NCBI GenBank assembly: GCA_003833135.1 | Contig: QZLH01002209.1 | Location: 1-15,851, forward strand | Direction of reading: 5' to 3' | DNA length: 15,851 nt | From: Oehlia diaphana | Lineage: Eukaryota; Glomeromycota; Glomeromycetes; Glomerales; Glomeraceae | In this document: in pieces, positions 9,922 through 15,851 of the stretch | How positions within the stretch are numbered: the first letter of the stretch is position 1 | How the letters are laid out: each line of letters opens with the position of its first letter | Made by a program: the position numbers and the translations under genes | The notes under the pieces: generated by a model | The model's input: only the letters and a program-made list of their open reading frames with translations | Databases searched by the model: none | Told to the model about the DNA's origin: nothing

Positions 9922-10062
9922 TCAATATTCGTAGAACAAACCAGAACCTTCGGTATAAATCGGAATATGGCGTAAATTGTTACCCAAAATGGTGTGGCGA
10001 TCAGGGGACAATAATACTGTAACTACATACCAGATATAGTAATTATCGTGATCAGCTAATTT
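9922..10062 (+). repeat. upstream block, copy 1 of a tandem duplication before the kinase gene
   Basis: Imperfect direct repeat of 10088-10238, offset by 166 bp. Blocks conserved in the same order are ATATTCGTAGAA, ACCAGAACCTTCG, AAATCGGAATATGGCGTAA, TGGCGATCAGGGGACAATAA, and AGTAATTATCGTGATCAGCT. The block is less AT-rich than its surroundings and has no open frame. Its position just before the kinase ATG suggests promoter DNA. Confidence 0.75.
9933..9952 (+). promoter_or_regulatory. heat-shock-element-like motif, copy 1
   Basis: The 5-bp units AGAAC, AAACC, AGAAC, CTTCG give GAA, gap, GAA, TTC in 5-bp phase, with an exact nGAAnnTTCn core. The same arrangement is kept in copy 2. This resembles a gapped heat shock element bound by HSF. 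Function is inferred from motif and position only. Confidence 0.35.
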
Positions 10063-10087
10063 GCATAATATTTATAATATTTAAATA

Positions 10088-10238
10088 TCGATATTCGTAG
10101 AATATACCAGAACCTTCGATCTAAAAATTAATTTTCCGTAAATCGGAATATGGCGTAATTTATTACCCATAAATGGTGGCGATCAGGGGACAATAACAAT
10201 TACATACCAGATACAGTAATTATCGTGATCAGCTAATT
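10088..10238 (+). repeat. upstream block, copy 2 of the tandem duplication
   Basis: Second copy of the block at 9922-10062. It carries an extra stretch of about 17 nt before the AAATCGGAATATGG word. It ends about 92 nt before the kinase start codon. Order and spacing of the conserved words are otherwise kept. Confidence 0.75.
10099..10118 (+). promoter_or_regulatory. heat-shock-element-like motif, copy 2
   Basis: The 5-bp units AGAAT, ATACC, AGAAC, CTTCG repeat the GAA, gap, GAA, TTC pattern of copy 1 with the same phasing. It lies about 215-230 nt before the kinase ATG. An AT-rich 5' flank with T-runs follows (10241-10329). Confidence 0.35.
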
Positions 10239-10329
10239 AATTTTTTTATTTTTTTTTTATCTGATATTTAAATTGATACAATTTAATTTTTTGATTTGTT
10301 AAAAATAATAAATTATTTATTTTACTTAA

Positions 10330-12886
10330 ATGGAACTTATTAAACTTATTAATACAATTGATGAAAGTTCTTTTGACCCAACTCCAAAATTAAAATCAAG
10401 CCCTGTACCGATTTTTTTTGTTTCATTTATTAAGGATGATAAAAATTGTATTAATTGTGGAGAAGAATATACACAAACGATTATTTATGATCAAAAATAT
10501 TGCAAAAAATGTTTATCGTGTTATTTAACTAATATAACCGATAACAATTTATATTTGGACGTATATTTATTAACAAAGGAATTAGAATGTAGTAAGCATG
10601 AAATAAATAGAACAAAAATACCAGAAAATATTCAAGAATGCTGTAGAAATTGCTTGACAATATTATGTTTTAAACAAATAATTGGATATAATACTTATAT
10701 TTATCGACAATTGGAATCTTTTATATACAAAAACGTGTTCAAAAGTGAAAAATATTGTAAACTATGTGGTAAATTATTATATAAAGGAATAGACGATGAT
10801 ATTATAGATGAATTTAAATTATGTTCAGATTGTTATCTATTTCATCTTGGACGTATAGAATCGACCTTTAATAAAAATATTATTGAAATTATTTGTTTAC
10901 CATGGTGGGAAAATACACCTTTTTGTTATTGTAATGAAAAATTAGTAGTTACATCAGATTGTCAAAAGTATTGTAAGAATTGTTTCATATTTTTTATCGG
11001 ATGTAGATATTGTTTAACTACAAATATTATTTTTGGAATTACAAATCAATCTCAATGTAAAAAATGCAAGAGAGTATCAACCATTATTTTAGATATCACT
11101 AAGATTATTAATATTTATAGTGGGAATAGTGTTTTAGATGATTTTCTTTTCAATATAAGACATGATCAATTGAATATATCTAAAGTTGTTAACAACTTAA
11201 AATGTATTGATAAATATTACATTCCATATAAAATATGTTATAATGCTTTAAGTGATAAAATTGGATCAGGAAAATTTATGAAATATATACCATATTCTCA
11301 ATTTACAAATGTAAAAGAAATATCAGAAGGAGGATTTAGTATCGTATATCAGGCAACTTTGCTAGATTGTTCAAAATATGATGAAGCAGATATGTATGAT
11401 ACGAGAAATAGAGTTGTCATTTTAAAAAGATTTAAAAACCCTCAATATGTTAACAAATATTTTTTAAATGAGGTAAATATTTTTAATAATTCATATTATT
11501 ATTATTATTATTATTCATATTATTAAAATCTTGAAATTTATAGTTAAGGTCGAATCACCATTGTTATGACCGTTTTAGTTATAATATTACTAGAACTTTT
11601 GGTTTTACAAAAGATCCCAAATGGGATGGTTATATGTTAGTTATGCAATATGCATCGGAAGGAGATTTACATAAATATTTACAAAAGAAATTTACAGAAA
11701 TTAATTGGGAACAAAAAATATCAATCTTATATGATATTTCACTTGGGTATTTATAATTTAAAAAATGTATTAGTAAATGATTAAATTTATTATACTGATT
11801 TATTAATTGTTTTTATTTTAAAAGACTTCAGAATATTCATCGGACAAATTTTATACATCGAGATTTACATAGTGGTAATATATTGGTAGATATACCATCT
11901 TATTACGAAACTTGTAAAATCGGAGATCTAGGATTATCACGACATGCAAATGGTACCTTATCGGATAATGAAATATATGGAGTAGTACCTTATATTGCAC
12001 CAGAAATATTTAAAGGGTCTGCGTTTTCTAAAGAATCTGATATTTATAGTCTGGGTATGATCATGTGGGAACTTACGACAGGTTGTAAGCCTTTTACTGA
12101 CGTTGAACATGATCATAGTCTTATTTTTAATATTCTTGATGGCGCACGACCTGAAATTACAGAAGATACACCAGAATGTTATACTAATTTAATGAAAAGT
12201 TGTTGGGATTCTGATCCCACAAAAAGACCTTCTATATTCGAAATTTGTAATATTTGTAATTCATGGATTGAAGATCATGCTAAGTATTTTACTCATGCTG
12301 AATTAAAAAGGAAAAATTTAATTAAATCAAAGAAACTTGGTCCCAAGTTTGCCAAAAAACCTCATCCAAAATCTATTTATATAAGTAGATCATTAAATTC
12401 TTACATTTCTAAATGTTCATCTATCAATTTTTCATCAAATGGTATGTACAGTACGATATTATTTTATTAAAAATCATCTTTGAATAATTAAATTAATTAT
12501 CTTTTTTATAGATTACATTTCAAATGAAATAGAATTTGACATAGATATCGAAAGGTATTTTAAATTATAATATTTTTTAAAATTATTTATAACTTAAATT
12601 CAACAACGAATGCCTTTTTAATAAATAAATACAATTCTTATATTAGTAATGGATCCAACGTAATAGGAACTAAACGAAATATTAAAGAATTAAGTATTAA
12701 TTCATGTGAAAATAATGGTAATTATTTTTATTTGATTAAAAAATGTTAAGAATGTTTGTTGTTGATATTTTTATTTATTAATTATTTTTTTTTAATCAAT
12801 CAAAAATAGGAAAACGCATTAAAATTAATTCCAGTTATTCAAGGACTTCTTTCACCATCTCTCAGGAAACAATAATGAAGAATTAG
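10330..12886 (+). CDS. protein kinase (TKL-like) with Cys-rich zinc-ribbon-like N-terminus; six exons
   Basis: Six exons with GT-AG junctions keep one frame: 10330-11472, 11544-11746, 11825-12441, 12512-12554, 12647-12717, 12810-12886. They total 2154 nt, 717 aa. Residues 40-246 hold repeated Cys pairs (C40/C43, C58/C61, C105/C108, C143/C146, C165/C168, C215/C218, C225/C228, C243/C246), probably several zinc-binding ribbons. The kinase domain follows: glycine-rich loop EISEGGFSIVY (330-340), ATP-binding K366 in VILKRF, Glu381, hinge MQYASEGDL, HRDLHSGN (D462, N467), DLG (D483), APE (507-509), DIYSLGMIMWEL, and the late Arg583. All catalytic residues are present, so it should be active. The Ser/Asn-rich tail ends in a GKRIKI-type basic word. 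This architecture belongs to the greatly expanded kinase family of these fungi; the signal sensed is unknown. Exons 4-6 are the least certain part. Confidence 0.85.
11495..11515 (+). repeat. (ATT)7 microsatellite inside kinase intron 1
   Basis: Seven ATT units lie within the 71-nt first intron (11473-11543). Read through, the intron adds a Tyr-rich tail and stops at 11524-11526, so an unspliced message would give a 398-aa protein lacking most of the kinase domain. Confidence 0.8.
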
Positions 12887-13194
12887 TAAGAGATGAAAAT
12901 AATTTTCATACTAAACGTTTATTTTATATTTATCTATCGATATGTGTATTTTATTTAATGATTAGCTAGTGATTAAGCTTTTGTAAAAAATGAATCATTT
13001 TATATGTAGATATCACAAGATGTGTTTTGTTACGATCAATCTTGTCAACACACATATTCTTTCAATATATTAAATTTATAATAAGCATTCTTGATCATGA
13101 TGGTTGTGATGAAGTATTAATGCTAATGAATTATCGTCCATGTCATCATTGACTAGTAAATTGTATAAGTCGTAAAATTATGTCTGATTTGATT
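12887..13194. other. kinase 3' flank, no gene seen
   Basis: AT-rich, with no long frame on either strand. A weak inverted pair (ATGTGTT near 13020, AACACACAT near 13048) and a TGATCATGA palindrome near 13093 are visible. A 33-codon minus-strand open stretch (13080-13178) is too short to call. Confidence 0.5.
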
Positions 13195-13523
13195 TAAAGA
13201 TGTTCAGCTGGTCTTTCGGTCCTGTACGGCCTTTATAGAAAAAATCTCTGATCTGCATCTAAAATTTTTGTGTCGCAGTGGGATTGGCAAAAATTGGTCT
13301 CTATTCTGCTTTTTCTAAAAGTTAGCAGAGACCAAATTAGCCAAAGACCGAGAAAAAATAGATTTCGGTCATGAAAACCAATCTAATTTTGAATTGGCTG
13401 ATTGGATTAAAACCGAACTTTACCACTTTTCAGTCTTTAACGAATCTACCGACTGCGACACAAAAGTTTAGGTTCCCAGAAAATTTCAAAAGACTGGTCA
13501 AGACCGCAGGACAGGTATCTTTA
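13195..13523. mobile_element. possible non-autonomous element with imperfect inverted repeats
   Basis: The ends read TAAAGAT (13195) and ATCTTTA (13517-13523). Inner arms are clearer: CTAAAATTTTTGTGTCGCAG (13259-13278) pairs with 13453-13472 at about 17 of 20 positions. Both arms carry GTCCTG exactly 60 nt outside the GTGTCGCAG word. Internal hairpins include GGTCTC...AGCAGAGACC and GACCGA...TCGGTC. The stretch is less AT-rich than its surroundings and has no frame. A possible 8-bp target duplication TTGATTTA occurs on both sides (near 13189 and 13525) but does not line up neatly with the repeat ends. It may be a MITE relic. Confidence 0.45.
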
Positions 13524-13651
13524 GGTTGATTTATCTTTTAAGATATATGTAGAAAGCTATAGAATGTTACAAAATAATCAGTTATGATGATTAATAATGT
13601 TAATTCATTGTTTCGCACAGAGTAAATACAGCTTAAGTAACTGTTACAAAG

Positions 13652-13676
13652 ATTTATTTATTTATTTATTTATTTT
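13652..13676 (-). repeat. (AAAT)n tail, possible 3' end of a retroelement
   Basis: About six ATTT units on the plus strand, that is (AAAT)n on the minus strand. They lie some 500 nt downstream of the broken minus-strand coding frame. Some non-LTR retrotransposons end in such short tandem tails. As a lone microsatellite it would also be unremarkable. Confidence 0.4.
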
Positions 13677-14180
13677 AAGGTTAGTTAGGAGAAAACATTG
13701 ATAATAATTAAAGCTAAAAAAATATAAAATAACACAATGTCGAATCATCACCCACTGAAGCGAGTCCTAACTAGAATAATAATAAAAACTATCTTACAAC
13801 CCAACCGAATAGAGATAGTAAAAAAAGGAAATAAAAACAACTGAACCAGATCAAACGACCCGTATTTTCCTTTCAACCTAAAAGGTTGCCTTCTGTGAAT
13901 ACTGTAAGAGAAGGAATGATTCACACTATTTTGAGTTGTTTAGAAAAAAAAGGGGAACTGAAAAGGAAAAAAATAAATTCCTAAAAAAACTGACAAATAT
14001 CTAATATATATAAAATTTTAACGATGCTAAAATCTCTAAATTGAGAAATATAAACTATCTGTATCCTATTTTTGATAAATGTAATAATAACAATATAACT
14101 ATATAAAAAATAAAATTTTAAAAAACTAAATTAACTGATATAGGTTGAAGATGTATCGAGCCTGGATTCAGGTAAATCTC
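13677..14180 (-). other. non-coding 3' region of the transposon-like gene
   Basis: No frame continues here after the TAA at 14181-14183. The composition is more mixed than ordinary intergenic DNA of this window. It holds a perfect hairpin CAACCT-AAA-AGGTTG (13874-13888). It is interpreted as the 3' untranslated part of the element whose coding frame lies to the right and whose tail is the (AAAT)n at 13652-13676. Confidence 0.35.
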
Positions 14181-15851
14181 TTATGCAAACACATTTTTCG
14201 GGGTGAATAATAATGGTAGATCCAAGTTGCGGTTAGTATTGACCGTTCGTTTATTAGGATGTAGTTCTAAGGCACGGTCTTCTTCTGAGATGTAGCATGG
14301 TGTGCCTTTTAATGATGGTAATGAGGATAAAATTTCATCAATCAGTGGTAACAGATTTCTGATCTTGTCTACGAGTTTGTTAACTTTCTTCTTGTTAGTA
14401 TTAGAAGTTAGAGGAATCTTTAAAATTTCTTGTTCTATTAATGCTTTATTGACATGTAGATCTTGTAAAGTGGTAAGTTGGGCGGCCAATAGAAGGCGTT
14501 GATCTATCACATCAACAGACATGTTCCAAGATTTCGCCTTTTCTTTTCGATCAGAACCTTCTTTTTTAATTCGTAATTCTGATTCTTTCTTGTATTTGAG
14601 TTGTCATATATGCTCTTTCCATGCTTTACTACCCACTTGTAATAGTTTAAGATGACTTTTTTGTTTATCCATGAGTTTATTATGAATAGTCCTTTTGTAT
14701 ATAGGACAATCTGGTATATACGGTATTAGATCAATCAGAACCTTAGATAAATCAATCAGTTCAGTGAACGTAGGAGCAGGAGTCTTGTCAGAAATTTGTT
14801 CATTTGTTGACACAGGTATGTTAGGTGTCTTTAGATATGGAATTGGGAAGTCATAATCTTCCTGTAAAGGATAAGTAAATTTTTTAGTATATTTCAGATG
14901 CATGAGAGGTTTCAAAATCCAATCTGATTGCGTCATCAAAAATGTCTTGCGTCATGACACTAAAATGAGTTCATCTCTGGATGCTGAGGCAAAATCTATG
15001 CTGGCATTGTTACAAACACGTCTACAATTACGATCAAATCATTTCTGTTGTTGACGTTTAGTACTTGGTTTTGTACTAAAATTGTAATTAAAGCTATTAT
15101 AAGATTTTTTATAGATATATGATTGACCTTTGTTGACGATATTATTGTAGCCATTAGCTTGATAATGAGTATTGAATGTTGTGCCTTGGCGTAAAGAAAA
15201 ACACTTTTTAGTTTTCTGTTTATTCTAATGATTGAATAATTTTTTTGCGTGAATGATCTTTCCTGCAACTTCTGTAGCATTTTGGGCATTTCCTGACATG
15301 CTATCATTATGGTATAGAGTCAACTTGACAGAATGGTCGATGCATGCCTTGTGTTCATTAGTCATAATAAAAGGACTAGGTACAGTACAGAAAGAAGTGG
15401 TGTTATTTCCTATAAGAGTAAGGACTGGGTGTGAATAAGCCTTGTAAATCCCAAAATGAAATCTATATTTCTTATATGAAAAGTTAAAGAAAGTCTTGGT
15501 CATGTGATTATGTTATGACTTATTCTGACCATGTGATTTGATAAAAGTGATGCGTTCCAATAATTTTTTCCGTATCATGTTGAAATATTTATCTTGAATT
15601 CGCTTGGGAATAACTCTTTGTGAGGAAAAAAAGTGCGTAAGGCACTTGGATATTTGAAATCTGCAGTTTGGTAATCTGCTAGTGGAATAGTACCTAATAT
15701 GGGTAGATAACATATGATAATCATTCGTGTAAATTTTTAAGTGAATTTCATTGGTGTCAGGGAGTTGATCAACAATCTCAAAAAAGAAACTTTTTGAACG
15801 CCTAAATTTGTAGATCTTGTTAAAACCTGTTCTAAGTGACTTGGTCACATG
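14181..15851 (-). pseudogene. transposon-like protein remnant with five in-frame stops, 5' end outside window
   Basis: One minus-strand frame runs from the window edge to a TAA at 14181-14183: 557 codons including the stop, without any frameshift. Five internal stops break it: TAA 15513-15515, TAG 15225-15227, TGA 15039-15041, TGA 14952-14954 and TGA 14604-14606. Between them the peptide looks like real protein: MSGNAQNATEVAGKIIHAKK, a basic Gln/Lys/Arg patch before the first TGA, DWILKPLMHLKY, and a charged helical C-terminal part from about 14550 to 14300 (KESELRIKKE, QRLLLAAQLTTLQ, KKVNKLVDKIRNLLPLI) that could form a coiled coil. The family is not recognised. A transposable-element protein (for example an ORF1-type protein) is inferred from the decay pattern and the following 3' region with an (AAAT)n tail. 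Each stop is one C-to-T or G-to-A change from a sense codon. Upstream the frame is still open at 15851. Confidence 0.55.

Noticed and set aside
11473..11526. 398-aa version of the kinase ending in a Tyr-rich tail
   Set aside because: This is read-through of intron 1. Splicing 11472 to 11544 restores the expected kinase sequence in frame.
13080..13178. 33-codon minus-strand open stretch rich in Asp, Asn and His
   Set aside because: It is too short, has no upstream start, and is bounded by TAA codons. It is probably chance.
14302..14502. 66-codon plus-strand frame
   Set aside because: It lies wholly opposite the better supported minus-strand coding frame.
14996..15307. 103-codon minus-strand frame
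   Set aside because: It is in a different frame from the 557-codon minus-strand frame that covers the same bases, and its peptide looks random.
15253..15438. 61-codon plus-strand frame
   Set aside because: It is antisense to the transposon-like frame and has no motif.
1..15851. CRISPR array, rRNA or bacterial operon signals
   Set aside because: No regularly spaced repeats, no rRNA words, and the gene structure is eukaryotic.

Overview
The window looks like nuclear DNA of a very AT-rich filamentous fungus, most likely an arbuscular mycorrhizal fungus of the Rhizophagus irregularis type. This is inferred from family resemblance, not from a search. The reasons are extreme AT content with long A/T runs, several spliceosomal introns of 70-92 nt, and three protein types typical of that lineage's large families: a TKL-like kinase with a Cys-rich N-terminus and an HRDLHSGNIL loop, a decayed F-box/leucine-rich protein, and an intronless wax-synthase (MBOAT-type) membrane protein. 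No bacterial features (operons, ribosome binding sites) are present.

Layout. 1-2095: gene-poor, with a small hairpin, an AT microsatellite, a hairpin carrying a repeat shared with a later element, a 133-bp fold-back element, and a short coding-like remnant. 2096-3490 (minus): intact 464-aa wax-synthase-domain protein. 3491-6789: 3.3 kb without a credible gene, holding one clear MITE-like element (4309-4616, TA-flanked, 35-bp terminal inverted repeats). 6790-8257 (minus): F-box/LRR pseudogene with stops and frameshifts. 8258-9921: gene-free, with a decayed 175-bp-period direct repeat rich in CGAATTT. 9922-10238: two copies of a block of about 145 bp directly upstream of the kinase gene, each with a heat-shock-element-like GAAnnTTC motif. 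10330-12886 (plus): six-exon protein kinase, predicted 717 aa and apparently intact. 13195-13523: less AT-rich island with imperfect inverted repeats. 13652-15851 (minus): a 557-codon frame that is free of frameshifts but broken by five in-frame stops, probably a dead transposable-element protein followed by a 3' region and an (AAAT)n tail, running off the right edge.

The genes do not form a pathway together. The wax synthase would act in lipid esterification in the ER and the kinase in signalling. The F-box and transposon-like genes are relics. The items most worth checking are the duplicated promoter block before the kinase, the stop-riddled but indel-free transposon-like frame, and the small inverted-repeat elements.
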